From an uncultured Thermomicrobium sp. (GTDB taxonomy: Bacteria > Chloroflexota > Chloroflexia > Thermomicrobiales > Thermomicrobiaceae), in contig CALIMB010000014.1 of NCBI GenBank assembly GCA_938028665.1, positions 1-64,000 of the forward strand: 64,000 nt of DNA, read 5' to 3'. Below, piece by piece: positions 1-10,005 of the stretch. Numbering within the stretch: position 1 is the stretch's first letter; every line of letters starts with the position of its first letter. A program made the position numbers and the translations under genes. Below the pieces are notes generated by a model. It was not told the origin of the DNA and did no database searches. It saw only the letters and a program-made list of their open reading frames with translations.

Positions 1-249
1 GGGATCAGAGGGGCGGAGCGTCGGATGAGAGAAAAGCACGATGAGCGAGCTTGGACTATATCCGGGGATCCTTTCGCGTAAGAGTTCACGGGTACGAGCC
101 GCCTCGGTGTGCGGACTCGAGAAACCTCCAACCTCAAGTGCACTACTGACCCGTGGTAGGAATGGTAAGGCGACGAGCACCGCAAGAAGCCAGAAGGTAA
201 GAACAATCCAACGGTGGCGATAAGACAAGTGACCGATACGCTCGAACAT
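1..249 (-). CDS. MMPL/RND-family transporter, N-terminal part (gene continues off the left edge)
   Basis: Manual translation of the minus strand from ATG at 249: MFERIGHLSYRHRWIVLTFWLLAVLVALPFLPRVSSALEVGGFSSPHTEAARTRELLRERIPGYSPSSLIVLF. This resembles the MMPL N-terminus (first TM helix followed by VGGFS..EAAR). Absent from the ORF track because no stop lies inside the window. Confidence 0.75.
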   Translation of the reverse strand, partial: MFERIGHLSYRHRWIVLTFWLLAVLVALPFLPRVSSALEVGGFSSPHTEAARTRELLRERIPGYSPSSLIVLFSHPTLRPSDP

Positions 250-321
250 GAGCCTCCCCGCTCTCGACTCTATCACCGCCGATAGTTGTACCACAGCGGA
301 TCACGGGGAGCATAACTGCTG

Positions 322-1914
322 TTAGGAGGGCGCAGTCACGCGGTGCGGGGTGCGCTCGGCTTGGAGATCGGCGATGTCCTGGAGCTGATCAATAAGCCAG
401 CGACGAAGATCGTGTTCGAGGACGTGCCGCCGCAACTGCTCGGCACGCCAGGTACGCTCGGTTTCAGGCATAGTCAACCCACGCCAAAGTGCTTCAGCTG
501 TTCCCTCAATGTCGGTAGGTGAGACGGTCAAGGCCCACTGCCCCAATTGCTGGTAGGCTCCAGCACCCTCAGACAGGATGAGCACGCCGTTGCGCTCATT
601 GAGAAGTGCTCCTTCCTTAGCCACCAAGTTCATCCCATCGAAGATTGCATTGACGAGAAGGACGTCGTAGAAGCGCATGGCAGCCAGAGCGCGCGGGTAG
701 TCGTCACCGACAAAGAGGTGGATGGGCTGCCAGTGAATGCCTTCGATTTGCGCCGCGTTTGCATACTTGGCATTAATTCGCCCAACCACTGCGTTGATTT
801 CATCGAGATAGTTGATATACTCGGCAACTTCCATCCGCGTCGGAACGAGAAAAGCGAGGAAATTCACGCGGCCAATCAGTTCTGGATGTGCCTCGAGGAG
901 GCGATCATAGGCGAGGAAACCGCGCACAACATTTTTGCTCGGTTCTGCCCGATCCACTCGGACGATCGTGAATTCGTTGCGATAAGCCTGGAGATGCTCT
1001 TCATGACGCCGTGCATCTTCACTGTTCGCGACGGCACGCACTAGCTCGGGATCGATTGAGATGGGATAGACACGCACCCGCGTGATGTGCCCGCGGTAAG
1101 CCACCTCATGGCGACGATAGTCAACTTCAGCATCCGGAAGGTTCGCGTCGACGGTGTTCAGGAAACTCCGGGCATGCCGTGGCGTTTGAAAACCAACGAT
1201 GTCGTTGGCGAGCAGTCCGGCGCAGATGGCGCGTCGCATCATCATAGGTAACAGGCGCCAATAATCCTGGTCAGGCCAGGGAATATGCACGAAATGATGG
1301 AGAAGGAGATCAGGGCGGAGCTCACGGATAAAGGCGGGCGCGAGATAAAGGTGATAATCCTGAAGTAAGATGATTGGCTCGCGCGGAGCAACAGCTGCCG
1401 CTGCGACGACCTCCTCGGCGAAGAGGCGATTGACTACCACGTATCCATCGTGCCAGGCCTGCCAAGTAGCGTAGTCGATATCTGGTGCTCGTGGCGTGTC
1501 CCAGAGGTAATGCTGAAGGAACCAGAGAAGCGGGTTGGCGATCCGGTTGTAGTAACTCTGGTATGCACTTGGATCTGGCAGGACAAAGCGAAGGCGAAAT
1601 CCTGGAAGATCGGGTAGATCGAGGAACGGTTGACCTCGCTGCAGCATCTCTTCGGCGCGCAACCGGTCGGTACTGGTCATGGCGCAGGCGACCCAGATTG
1701 CCTCTGCATAGCGTGCTGCGGCGCTCATAGCAGTGATGACGCCGCCGGTGCCACGCTTGGTGACGAATTCGCCATCAGGCGTCTGATGAAACTCGACGGG
1801 ACCGCGGTTGGAAACGATGATAAGCGTCGTGCGATTGAGGAGCTCGCGGATCGCGTTCGGTAGTTGTGTATCCAGCTGTACGTCCTGGTGAGTCCAGGCC
1901 TGGTGGGGTACCAT
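322..1914 (-). CDS. otsA: Alpha,alpha-trehalose-phosphate synthase-like glycosyltransferase (GT20)
   Basis: IVSNRGPVEF, GGVITAMSAA, LLQDYHLYLAPAFIR, FVHIPWP, DGMNLVAKE motifs of the OtsA/GT20 family. Confidence 0.85.
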   Translation of the reverse strand: MVPHQAWTHQDVQLDTQLPNAIRELLNRTTLIIVSNRGPVEFHQTPDGEFVTKRGTGGVITAMSAAARYAEAIWVACAMTSTDRLRAEEMLQRGQPFLDLPDLPGFRLRFVLPDPSAYQSYYNRIANPLLWFLQHYLWDTPRAPDIDYATWQAWHDGYVVVNRLFAEEVVAAAAVAPREPIILLQDYHLYLAPAFIRELRPDLLLHHFVHIPWPDQDYWRLLPMMMRRAICAGLLANDIVGFQTPRHARSFLNTVDANLPDAEVDYRRHEVAYRGHITRVRVYPISIDPELVRAVANSEDARRHEEHLQAYRNEFTIVRVDRAEPSKNVVRGFLAYDRLLEAHPELIGRVNFLAFLVPTRMEVAEYINYLDEINAVVGRINAKYANAAQIEGIHWQPIHLFVGDDYPRALAAMRFYDVLLVNAIFDGMNLVAKEGALLNERNGVLILSEGAGAYQQLGQWALTVSPTDIEGTAEALWRGLTMPETERTWRAEQLRRHVLEHDLRRWLIDQLQDIADLQAERTPHRVTAPS

Positions 1915-2084
1915 CGCGGCCCTCCTCTCTCGTCGCTTGTCTGCGCCAGACCTGTCCGAAATTAGAGGTGGGTATCCCTGATACGGTCCTCATGTCGACC
2001 GGTGCCGAGGCAGACGCGCTCCGGTGCGTGGCTAGCGACATCGTAGCACAAGACAGGCCGGGATTGCATCTGAGGCATGCAAGA

Positions 2085-2108
2085 GCGGCTGGGGATTTCC
2101 CCAGCCGC
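2085..2108 (-). terminator. Stem-loop terminator downstream of the cupredoxin gene
   Basis: GCGGCTGGGGATTTCCCCAGCCGC, near-perfect palindrome about 35 bp past the minus-strand stop at 2143; short TCTT tract follows on the minus strand. Confidence 0.6.
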
Positions 2109-2142
2109 CACGAGAATGCCCTAGGAATTGTCTTCGCAAAAG

Positions 2143-2562
2143 CTACTTGACCTCGAGCTTCCCCACCATGCCCAGCTCCTTATGACCAGGAACGGTGCAC
2201 CAAGTGTCGTAGGTCCCGGCCTGGCTGGGCGCAGTGAAGGTCCAGTCAATCGACTTGCCCGGGTCAACCATGGGTGAGGTCTGGTTAATCACGTCGATAT
2301 GATAGTCGTGCTGCAAAGTGCCCACATTCTTGAGTGTGACCGTCACGCTGGCGCCGGGAGAAACCGTTATCGTCGCGGGGTTGTACTTGTACTCGCTCAT
2401 CTCAATCGTAATCTTTCCCCCACCAGTGGTTCCACCACCACCGCCACCGCCACCGGCGCAAGCAGCCAGCAGGGCGCTCGCTGCCGGCACAGCGACGGCC
2501 AATGCACCAACCCGACGAAGGAGATCACGTCGCGTCAAGCAATCGTTTGCGCGTGCTGCCAT
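2143..2562 (-). CDS. Tat/lipoprotein-type cupredoxin (plastocyanin-like) protein
   Basis: MAARANDCLTRRDLLRRVGALAVAVPAASALLAACAGGGG signal, then ITVSPGASVTVTLKNVGTLQHDYHI...GTYDTWCTVPGHKELGMVGKLEVK copper-site region; start chosen at the internal ATG preceded by GGAGGCGGA. Confidence 0.8.
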   Translation of the reverse strand: MAARANDCLTRRDLLRRVGALAVAVPAASALLAACAGGGGGGGGTTGGGKITIEMSEYKYNPATITVSPGASVTVTLKNVGTLQHDYHIDVINQTSPMVDPGKSIDWTFTAPSQAGTYDTWCTVPGHKELGMVGKLEVK

Positions 2563-2734
2563 AAACTCCGCCTCCTCAACTAGCAGGGACCTTTCATTCC
2601 CTGCACCAGCACTCCGCCCGTTCCCATAGCGTGCGGGAGCATGCTCAGCTCCCGGCCGAAGTATGCCAAACTGTCCGCTTGCACGTGCCTTCACGGGTAT
2701 GAAGTCAAACTTTCCCTGACAATGGATCGCACGG

Positions 2735-3667
2735 TTAGTCAAGGATGTCACGAACCGTAACGAATCGGTATCCTGCCTGTTGCAGGCTCTCGATCAAAGT
2801 CGGTAATGCCGCAGAATCGGTGGATTGCGCGCCGACATGGAGCAACACAATCGCCCCGGGCTCAGCGGCGTGCATGACACGCTCGACCACATCTTCCGCA
2901 GGAATTCCACGCCAGCCGAGAGAGTCCACTGTCCACATGATGACGACGGTGTAACCGGCCTGCGGGAGCTGCTGCAGCAATGCCTCATCGTAGTCACCAT
3001 ACGGTGGGCGGAAGAACGGGCGCATGGTCTCGGGGCTGCTAGACACGGCAGCAACTGCCAGTTCGGCGCCGCGGAGTTCGGCCAGTCGCTTCGCCGGTGG
3101 GAGTGGTGGAGTACCAGTCGAATAACCGGTGAAAGAGGGGTGCGTGTCGCTGTGGTTGATTAAGACGTGACCTTCCTGGAGCATGCGGGCGACCAGGTCA
3201 GGATTGGTGCGAGCCCACGCCCCGGTCATCCCAAAGGTGGCGCGGATGTTGTGACGCGCAAGTGTATCGAGAATCTCTTCGGCATAGCCACGGTCAGCAC
3301 CGCAGTCGAAGGTGAGTGCAATGACCGGCTCGCTCGTCGGAAGCCGCGTGATGAGCGTGGCACGTCGTCCACTCGGCGTGGGCGTCGAGGTCGTTGGCGT
3401 TGAGGTGGCAGTGGAGGATGACGCCGGTGTCGGAGTCATTGTGGCAGGTGGTACAGTCGTCGGTGTGGGGCTGGGGAGGCTTGTGGGTGTTGGTGAAGGA
3501 ACAACTGCTGGAACGGTCGGGAGTGCCGGCAGTGTCGGGGATGGGAAACCCTGGACGGTCGAGGGAGTCGGGTAAACAACTGGCCCACGACAGGCGAAGA
3601 AAACGAGAAGCCAACTAAGTAGCCCAATGACAACCAGCGGTCTTGGGACGTGCTCACGCAAGCTCAC
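2735..3667 (-). CDS. Polysaccharide deacetylase family protein with Pro/Thr/Ser-rich linker
   Basis: IALTFDCGADRGYAEEILDTLARHNIRATFGMTGAWA...INHSDTHPSFT...RPPYGDYD NodB-domain motifs after a P/T/S-rich linker. Confidence 0.88.
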   Translation of the reverse strand: MSLREHVPRPLVVIGLLSWLLVFFACRGPVVYPTPSTVQGFPSPTLPALPTVPAVVPSPTPTSLPSPTPTTVPPATMTPTPASSSTATSTPTTSTPTPSGRRATLITRLPTSEPVIALTFDCGADRGYAEEILDTLARHNIRATFGMTGAWARTNPDLVARMLQEGHVLINHSDTHPSFTGYSTGTPPLPPAKRLAELRGAELAVAAVSSSPETMRPFFRPPYGDYDEALLQQLPQAGYTVVIMWTVDSLGWRGIPAEDVVERVMHAAEPGAIVLLHVGAQSTDSAALPTLIESLQQAGYRFVTVRDILD

Positions 3668-3984
3668 CAGATCCCCAGAGCGTCTTTCGCTTCTTCGCTC
3701 ATCATATCTGGGGTCCAGGGAGGACTCCAGACAAGGTTTATCTCCACATTGCCGAGATCTGGAAGATCGCGCAGCGCGTAATTCACCTCTTCGGTCAGAA
3801 TTGGCCCGAGCGGACAGCCGAATGTCGTCAACGTCATTGTCACAAGGACATCGGTCTTGCCGTCCTCGCGGTCAAGTAAGTCGATGCCGTAAATAAGACC
3901 CAGATTGACAACGTCGATACCCAGTTCGGGATCGATTACTTGCTTCAGTCGCTCACGGACATCATCTTCTGTGAACTTAGCCAT
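3664..3984 (-). CDS. sufT: MIP18/DUF59 family Fe-S assembly protein (SufT/PaaD-like)
   Basis: MAKFTEDDVRERLKQVIDPELGIDVVNLGLIYGID...VTMTLTTFGCPLGPILTEEV; start at internal ATG with AAGGAG upstream; 3' gene of the suf cluster. Confidence 0.85.
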   Translation of the reverse strand: MAKFTEDDVRERLKQVIDPELGIDVVNLGLIYGIDLLDREDGKTDVLVTMTLTTFGCPLGPILTEEVNYALRDLPDLGNVEINLVWSPPWTPDMMSEEAKDALGIW

Positions 3985-4076
3985 CGCCTTCTCCTTGGAT
4001 TCTGCGGATTCTGCCTGTGTGAAGAGTCGATGCAAGACCTCAGGCTGCTCGTGCATTGCAACCCACCTTTGCGGCG

Positions 4077-4457
4077 TCAGCTCGGCCACTCATTAAGCCC
4101 GTAGGCTGCCGCTTTGAGTACTTTTAGACTCAGGAGGGCACACTTACGGCGGGCTGGGCTGATTGGAACCCCAAGTTCTTCTAAGAGATCCTGAGCTCCG
4201 AGCGCTTTGACCTCTTCGAGCGACTTTCCCTTCACCATCTCAGTCAAGATAGAAGCTGCAGCCTGGCTGATGGCGCAGCCACGACCAGAGAATCGGATGT
4301 CTGCAATGTAGTCACCGGACAACTTCAGGTCGATACGGATCCGATCACCGCATAGAGGATTCGAGTCCTCAAAGGAACGGTCCGGGTGATCTAATGTGCC
4401 GTAGTTCCGCGGGTGCTGGTAGTGGTCGAGGATATGCTCGCGATAGAGATCGGACAC
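4077..4457 (-). CDS. sufU: SufU-type Fe-S cluster scaffold / sulfur-transfer protein
   Basis: VSDLYREHILDHYQHPRNYG...NPLCGDRIRIDL...FSGRGCAISQAAASILTEMV...RRKCALLSLKVL; GTG start at 4457 with GGAGGA upstream. Confidence 0.9.
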   Translation of the reverse strand: MSDLYREHILDHYQHPRNYGTLDHPDRSFEDSNPLCGDRIRIDLKLSGDYIADIRFSGRGCAISQAAASILTEMVKGKSLEEVKALGAQDLLEELGVPISPARRKCALLSLKVLKAAAYGLNEWPS

Positions 4458-4477
4458 CGTGGAGTCCTCCGCTCGAC

Positions 4478-5737
4478 TCACCCGGCAACGCCGAAGACGC
4501 GACGTGCATTGTGGAGCGCTTCGACGAGACGGTCGACATCCGCTTCCCAATTGTAGAGGTAGAAGCTGGCACGCGTCGTCGCGACGACGCCAAGGCGGCG
4601 CATGAGCGGTTGGGTACAGTGATGGCCAGCGCGGACGGCAATTCCGTGCAGATCAAGCACGGCTGCGACGTCGTGAGGATGGACATCACCCAAGGTGAAG
4701 CTGATAACTCCGGAACGGTCCTCACCCACTGGTCCATAGAGACGGATCCCGGGAATCTCTTCCAATCGCGGGAGAGCATACGCCAGAAGTGCGACCTCAT
4801 GCTGGCGGATGGCGGCCATCCCGATCGGCTCGAGATAGTCGATAGCAGCGCCGAGTGCCACAGCGTCCGCGACACTTGGCGTTCCTGCCTCCAAACGAGC
4901 GGGAACGTCACCTGGTGTAAAGCCCTCGGTGGTCACAGTGCGAATCATTCCACCGCCACCAAGGAACGGCGGGAGAGAGGCCAAGAGTTCATAGCGGGCC
5001 CATAGGACACCGATTCCGAAAGGTCCAAGCATCTTGTGACCGGAGAAGGCCAAGAAATCTGCACCGAGCCTCCGGACATCAACCGGAAGATGTGGGACGC
5101 TTTGAGCCCCGTCCACGAGAACAAGCGCGCCTGCTTCGTGCGCCAAGCGGGCGATCTCGCTTACGGGGTTGATCGTGCCCAGTGCATTAGAGACATGGGT
5201 CACGGCAACCAGCTTCACAGAGCCGGTCCGCAAGTGTCCTTCGAGTTGATCGAGACGGAGGCGTCCCGCTTCGTCGATGTCGACGAAGCGGACCATGATA
5301 CCCCGCTCGGCGGCGAGTTGATGCCACGGGACGATATTCGAGTGATGCTCCAGGATCGTTGTCACAACGACATCACCGGCCTGAAGGTTGGCCGTGCCCC
5401 ACGTCCGTGCGACGAGATTGATTGCCTCAGTAGTATTCCGGACAAAGATGACCTCCTCAGGCCGGGCAGCACCGATGAAACGAGCCACTTTTGCTCGTGC
5501 TTCCTCATAGAGGATCGAAGCTTCCTCGCTGAGCTCATAGATGCCGCGGTGAATGTTCGCGTTGCTGGTTTGATAGAAGCCAGCGAGTGCCTCGATAACA
5601 CTCGCTGGCTTTTGGGACGTTGCCGCACTGTCGAGGTAGACGAGTGGCTTACCATCCCGGACCGTTCGCTGCAGGATAGGAAAGTCGGTCCGGATCCGAT
5701 GGACGTCGAGTGGCTGTGTTCCAACTCTCGTGCTCAT
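4478..5737 (-). CDS. sufS: Cysteine desulfurase SufS
   Basis: IRTDFPILQR...VYLDSAATSQKP...HRGIYELSEEA...HHSNIVPW...FLAFSGHKMLGPFGIGVLWAR...AVRAGHHCTQPLMRRLG. Confidence 0.95.
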   Translation of the reverse strand: MSTRVGTQPLDVHRIRTDFPILQRTVRDGKPLVYLDSAATSQKPASVIEALAGFYQTSNANIHRGIYELSEEASILYEEARAKVARFIGAARPEEVIFVRNTTEAINLVARTWGTANLQAGDVVVTTILEHHSNIVPWHQLAAERGIMVRFVDIDEAGRLRLDQLEGHLRTGSVKLVAVTHVSNALGTINPVSEIARLAHEAGALVLVDGAQSVPHLPVDVRRLGADFLAFSGHKMLGPFGIGVLWARYELLASLPPFLGGGGMIRTVTTEGFTPGDVPARLEAGTPSVADAVALGAAIDYLEPIGMAAIRQHEVALLAYALPRLEEIPGIRLYGPVGEDRSGVISFTLGDVHPHDVAAVLDLHGIAVRAGHHCTQPLMRRLGVVATTRASFYLYNWEADVDRLVEALHNARRVFGVAG

Positions 5738-7071
5738 AGCCCAATCTTCCGTGCAATCGCCGTACGCACTGTCTCTTGCACTTCGTGAACGGGCACGCGT
5801 TCGATCACTTCATCAAAGAACCCATCGACAATAAGCCTGACCGCTTCTGGTCGGCTGATGCCGCGGCTCATCAAGTAGAAAATATACTCTTCCTCGACTT
5901 GGCCGACCGTCGCGCCATGCGTACAGCGCACATCGTTGGCGCCGATCTCAAGATTTGGGATCGTGTCGGCACGTGCCGTCGAGGACAGAATCAAGTTACG
6001 GTTTGCCTGGTATGCATCGGTGCGCTGTGCTTGGGGGAAGACTTTGATCAACCCGCTAAAGACAGTGCGGGCACGATCCTTGAGCGCCCCCTTGTACAAG
6101 AGATCGCTGGTCGCGTACGGCGCGACATGCCACTGACGCGTCTGGTGGTCCAGATGCTGCGCGTCGTCAGCGAAGTAGAGGCCAAGCATTTCGGCGGTGG
6201 CACCAGGACCGACAAGATTACTGGCGATAAAGGCTTTGCTAAGGCGTGACCCGAGGCTAACGTTCAGCGTGTTGAGGATTGCGTCCTGATAGAGCAGGCC
6301 GCGCTGAGTGGTGAAATTCCAGACGCTACGGCCCCAGTCCTGGAGCTGGATATACCGTACCTGGGCACTTTCCTGCACAATGAGTTCCACAACGTTGGAT
6401 GCAATGAGTGGTTCCTCAACAGTTGGTGAAGCCCAGGTATCGATGAGCACCACGTTGGCACCAGGCTCGGCCAGCACCAACGTGTGGGCGAAGATAGCCG
6501 CGCCGGGAGTCTCAGCCCAAACGAAGCTCCGAAGTGGCAACGCGATCTCGACCCCCGCTGGTACGTAGAGAAAGGTTCCGCTGCTCCAGAATGCTCCATG
6601 GAGCGCTGCGAACTTGTTGTCCTGTATCGTGACTGCCTCGGTCATGAAGAATTGTTGGACCAGTTTCGGAACCTCACGGGCTGCAGTAAGAAGGTCGGTG
6701 AAGATCACCCCGCGCCGGGCAAGCTCGCTGTCGAGTTGTGTATAGACTCCTGATCCGTCGACTTGCACGAGGAGACCGGAGCGTAGTGCAGCATCACCGA
6801 GTATCTCGACCAGCGCGGTTGGCAATGCTTCCGGGCTGTTGACGCGTTGACCGAGTCCGGTATAGGGCCAAACTGCATCCAGAGGCAACCGACGGATATC
6901 GGTACGGCGCCATTCCTCGTCAGTGCGGCTTGGCATCGGTGTACGCTCGTACACCTCCCAGGCCGCAAGACGGCGTTGGCGAAGCCACTCCGGCTCTCCA
7001 AGTAGATGAGAGAGTTCGACAGCAGCTTCCCTGGAGAAACCGCGCGTCTGTTCAATGACCCTGGTGCTCAT
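5734..7071 (-). CDS. sufD: Fe-S cluster assembly protein SufD
   Basis: SufBD-fold motifs (LYVPAGVEIALPL, KVFPQAQRTDAYQANRNLILSSTARADTIPNLEIGANDVRCTHGATVGQVEEEYIFYLMSRGI); lies between sufB and sufS. Confidence 0.92.
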   Translation of the reverse strand: MSTRVIEQTRGFSREAAVELSHLLGEPEWLRQRRLAAWEVYERTPMPSRTDEEWRRTDIRRLPLDAVWPYTGLGQRVNSPEALPTALVEILGDAALRSGLLVQVDGSGVYTQLDSELARRGVIFTDLLTAAREVPKLVQQFFMTEAVTIQDNKFAALHGAFWSSGTFLYVPAGVEIALPLRSFVWAETPGAAIFAHTLVLAEPGANVVLIDTWASPTVEEPLIASNVVELIVQESAQVRYIQLQDWGRSVWNFTTQRGLLYQDAILNTLNVSLGSRLSKAFIASNLVGPGATAEMLGLYFADDAQHLDHQTRQWHVAPYATSDLLYKGALKDRARTVFSGLIKVFPQAQRTDAYQANRNLILSSTARADTIPNLEIGANDVRCTHGATVGQVEEEYIFYLMSRGISRPEAVRLIVDGFFDEVIERVPVHEVQETVRTAIARKIGL

Positions 7072-7125
7072 AGACTCCCCTCGATAGCGAATGATGGCTT
7101 GGACCGGTTCCAGGCCACCAGAGTG

Positions 7126-8541
7126 TCATCCGACCGAACCCTCCATTTCGAGCGCGATCAAGCGATTGAGCTCGACAGCGTACTCCAGGGGCAGCTCCTT
7201 CGTGATCGGCTCGATAAATCCATTGACGATCATGCTCATTGCCTCGGCCTCAGTGAGACCACGGCTCTGCAAGTAGAAGAGCTGTTCCTCAGCCACCTTG
7301 CTGACTGTGGCCTCGTGACCAATAGATACCTGTTCTTCCTCGATCTCCATGTACGGATAGGTGTCCGTGCGGCTCTGCTCGTCGAGCAGGAGCGCGTCGC
7401 AAACGACATTAGCCCGGACGTGATGCGCACCGCGATGCACCTTAACCAGACCGCGATAGCTTGCGCGTCCCGTTCCCTTGGAAATTGACTTGGAGATAAT
7501 CTGCGATGAAGTGTATGGTGCCACGTGCACCATCTTGCCGCCGGCATCTTGGTGCTGCCCATCACCAGCAAAAGCGACCGAGAGGACTTCACCGCGTGCC
7601 CCCGGCTCCATGAGCCAGACGGCGGGATACTTCATGGTCACCTTGGAACCCAGGTTGCCATCGACCCACTCCATGGTCGCATCGCGGTAGGCTGCTGCCC
7701 GCTTGGTCACGAGGTTGTACACGTTCTTCGACCAGTTCTGGATGGTCGTATAGCGGCAGCGAGCACCCTCTTTGACAATAATTTCGACCACGGCGCTGTG
7801 CAATGAGGCTGCACTGTAGATTGGTGCTGTGCACCCCTCGACGTAGTGGACGTAGGCACCCGGCTCGACAATGATCAGCGTCCGCTCGAACTGCCCGACA
7901 TTCTCGGCGTTGATGCGGAAGTAGGCCTGCAGCGGGACCTCGACGCGGACACCCTCTGGTACGTAGACGAATGACCCGCCCGACCAGACTGCCGAGTTGA
8001 GCGCAGCGAACTTGTTATCGTTGGGAGGAATAATGGTGCCGAAGTACTGTTTGACAAGCTGAGGATACTCGCGAACTGCTGTGTCCATATCGACGAAGAT
8101 GACTCCGAGGCGCGTGAGCTCCTCGCGCAACGAGTGGTAGACGACTTCGGATTCGTATTGAGCGCCGACGCCGGCCAGGAACTTCCTTTCAGCTTCAGGG
8201 ATGCCAAGGCGATCAAATGTCCGGCGGATGTGCTCGGGGAGCTCGTCCCAACTCGTACCCTGCCGCTCGGTAGGCTTAATGTAGTAAACGATCTCGTCGA
8301 AGTTGAGCTCCGACAGATCGGCACCCCAAGTTGGCATCGGTCGGCGCAGGAAATACTCAAGCGCCCTGAGACGGAACTCGCGCATCCAGTCCGGCTCATT
8401 CTTGATCCAGGAGATCTGCTCCACAACCTCCCGATCCAGCCCCTTCCGGGCCTTAAAAACATACTGTTCAGGATCGCGGAACCCGTACTTCTCGGCGTAT
8501 TCGCTTCCAAGTCGCTTCAGTTCGACTTCTGGCGTGGCCAT
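7126..8541 (-). CDS. sufB: Fe-S cluster assembly protein SufB
   Basis: [26 protein letters not shown]...[50 protein letters not shown]...[20 protein letters not shown]. Confidence 0.96.
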   Translation of the reverse strand: MATPEVELKRLGSEYAEKYGFRDPEQYVFKARKGLDREVVEQISWIKNEPDWMREFRLRALEYFLRRPMPTWGADLSELNFDEIVYYIKPTERQGTSWDELPEHIRRTFDRLGIPEAERKFLAGVGAQYESEVVYHSLREELTRLGVIFVDMDTAVREYPQLVKQYFGTIIPPNDNKFAALNSAVWSGGSFVYVPEGVRVEVPLQAYFRINAENVGQFERTLIIVEPGAYVHYVEGCTAPIYSAASLHSAVVEIIVKEGARCRYTTIQNWSKNVYNLVTKRAAAYRDATMEWVDGNLGSKVTMKYPAVWLMEPGARGEVLSVAFAGDGQHQDAGGKMVHVAPYTSSQIISKSISKGTGRASYRGLVKVHRGAHHVRANVVCDALLLDEQSRTDTYPYMEIEEEQVSIGHEATVSKVAEEQLFYLQSRGLTEAEAMSMIVNGFIEPITKELPLEYAVELNRLIALEMEGSVG

Positions 8542-8569
8542 GGTCTGCGCTCCTTACCGTAAGGCACTT

Positions 8570-9355
8570 TCACGACGCGGTCCCGACATGCTGGGTCTTG
8601 ACCCAATCGTAGCCCTTTTGTTCGAGTTCCTCAGCGAGCTCCGGCCCACCGGAGATGGTGATCTTTCCGTCCAACATGACGTGGACGTAGTGCGGCCGGA
8701 GGTAATTGAGGATGCGCTGGTAGTGGGTGATGACGAGGAGTGCCATGTTCGGGTTGAAGAGCTGATTGACGCCGTCAGCGACGGTGCGCAAGGCGTCGAT
8801 GTCCAATCCCGAGTCGGTCTCGTCGAGCACGGCAAATTCCGGCTCGAGCATGGCCATCTGCAGGATCTCTGCCCGCTTCTTCTCACCGCCTGAAAACCCC
8901 TCGTTTAGGTACCGAGAAGCAAACGTCTCATCGATGCGCAGCATTTCCAGTTTCTCGCGGAGAAGACGACGGAACTCACGAGGTGTGAGCGCCTTGTCCT
9001 CACCAGAGCGTGCCTTCCGCACCGCGTTGACAGCGAGACGCAGGAAGTTCGCCATCGTTACGCCGGGAATGGCAGTCGGGTACTGAAAGGCAAGGAACAT
9101 GCCCATCCGAGCACGCTCGTCCGCCGGAAGCTCAAGAACGTTCTCACCCTTATAGAGGATGCGTCCTTCGTACACTTCATAGTTGGGATGTCCAGCGATG
9201 ACATAGGCAAGGGTGCTCTTACCGGAGCCGTTCGGCCCCATCAACGCGTGGATTTCACCACGCTCAATCACTAGATTCACCCCGCGGAGAATCTCCTTCC
9301 CTTCGATCCCCGCATGGAGGTTCTCAATCATGAACAACGGTGTGTGCTCAGCCAT
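8570..9355 (-). CDS. sufC: Fe-S cluster assembly ATPase SufC
   Basis: [26 protein letters not shown]...[39 protein letters not shown]; start at MAEHTPLF with AGGGAGG upstream. Confidence 0.95.
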   Translation of the reverse strand: MAEHTPLFMIENLHAGIEGKEILRGVNLVIERGEIHALMGPNGSGKSTLAYVIAGHPNYEVYEGRILYKGENVLELPADERARMGMFLAFQYPTAIPGVTMANFLRLAVNAVRKARSGEDKALTPREFRRLLREKLEMLRIDETFASRYLNEGFSGGEKKRAEILQMAMLEPEFAVLDETDSGLDIDALRTVADGVNQLFNPNMALLVITHYQRILNYLRPHYVHVMLDGKITISGGPELAEELEQKGYDWVKTQHVGTAS

Positions 9356-9472
9356 ACTCGAGGTTCCCTCCTTCGCTAGACCCACGTCCCAGAACACTCA
9401 TGTCTGCAACTTACTCTACCACATCGTTGCGAAAAGGTCCACAGCGTGTACCCGGGAGCGCAACGAGTAGTC

Positions 9473-9910
9473 TCACCGGCGGCCCGTGGTGCGGGTGGCC
9501 TGTGTGTCCCGCTCCCGCTTGTTTTGGCAAACCGGGCAAATTCCGGTGAAGACAGTTTGATGATCGAGGATCTCGAAACCAGTCTGCTCGGCTGCGACCT
9601 GCCGGGAGAGCAGTGCGATCGGTACCTCAACGTCAACAAGCTCGCCACAGACCACGCAGTACACGTGGTCGTGCCGGTCAGTTCGCCGGTCAAAGAGGCT
9701 GGCGTTATCACCGAACGGAAACTCTTGGATTAACCCGTGTTTCGCTAAGAGATGCAGGGTGCGATAGACCGTGCCGTAGGCGATCGTCGGGTATTTGCGC
9801 CGTACCCGTTCGTAGATCTCCGCAGCAGTCAGGTGCCGTTCTGCGTTCTGCACCTCGGCGAGGATCGCCAGCCGCTGTGGCGTCATTCGGAATCCGGCCG
9901 GGAGCAACAT
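9473..9910 (-). CDS. Fur-family transcriptional regulator
   Basis: RMTPQRLAILAEVQNAERHLTAAEIYERVRRKYPTIAYGTVYRTLHLLAKHGLIQEFPFGDNASLFDRRTDRHDHVYCVVCGELVDVEV...CPVCQNK. Confidence 0.92.
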   Translation of the reverse strand: MLLPAGFRMTPQRLAILAEVQNAERHLTAAEIYERVRRKYPTIAYGTVYRTLHLLAKHGLIQEFPFGDNASLFDRRTDRHDHVYCVVCGELVDVEVPIALLSRQVAAEQTGFEILDHQTVFTGICPVCQNKRERDTQATRTTGRR

Positions 9911-9927
9911 TCGTCATCCACTCCTAT

Positions 9928-9950
9928 GTGAGAATGATTCTCATTCTCAC
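9928..9950. promoter_or_regulatory. Fur-type operator (perfect inverted repeat) in the divergent promoter region
   Basis: GTGAGAATGA-TTC-TCATTCTCAC: 10-bp perfect arms with 3-nt spacer; also contains the 7-1-7 TGAGAAT-G-ATTCTCA. Lies between the minus-strand Fur-family gene and the plus-strand SufU-like gene. Confidence 0.85.
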
Positions 9951-10005
9951 CTGTGGTATACCTTACTGCGTCACTCGGCATTCGTCAACCATTGAAGGGG
10001 TCGGT

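Noticed and set aside
547-1044. Long antisense ORFs (for example 547..1044 +, 4394..5005 +, 5036..5788 +, 24943..25980 -, 41963..42949 +, 49091..49936 +, 43015..43500 +)
   Set aside because: They lie opposite confidently assigned genes, have no recognisable motifs and are expected from high-GC codon usage.
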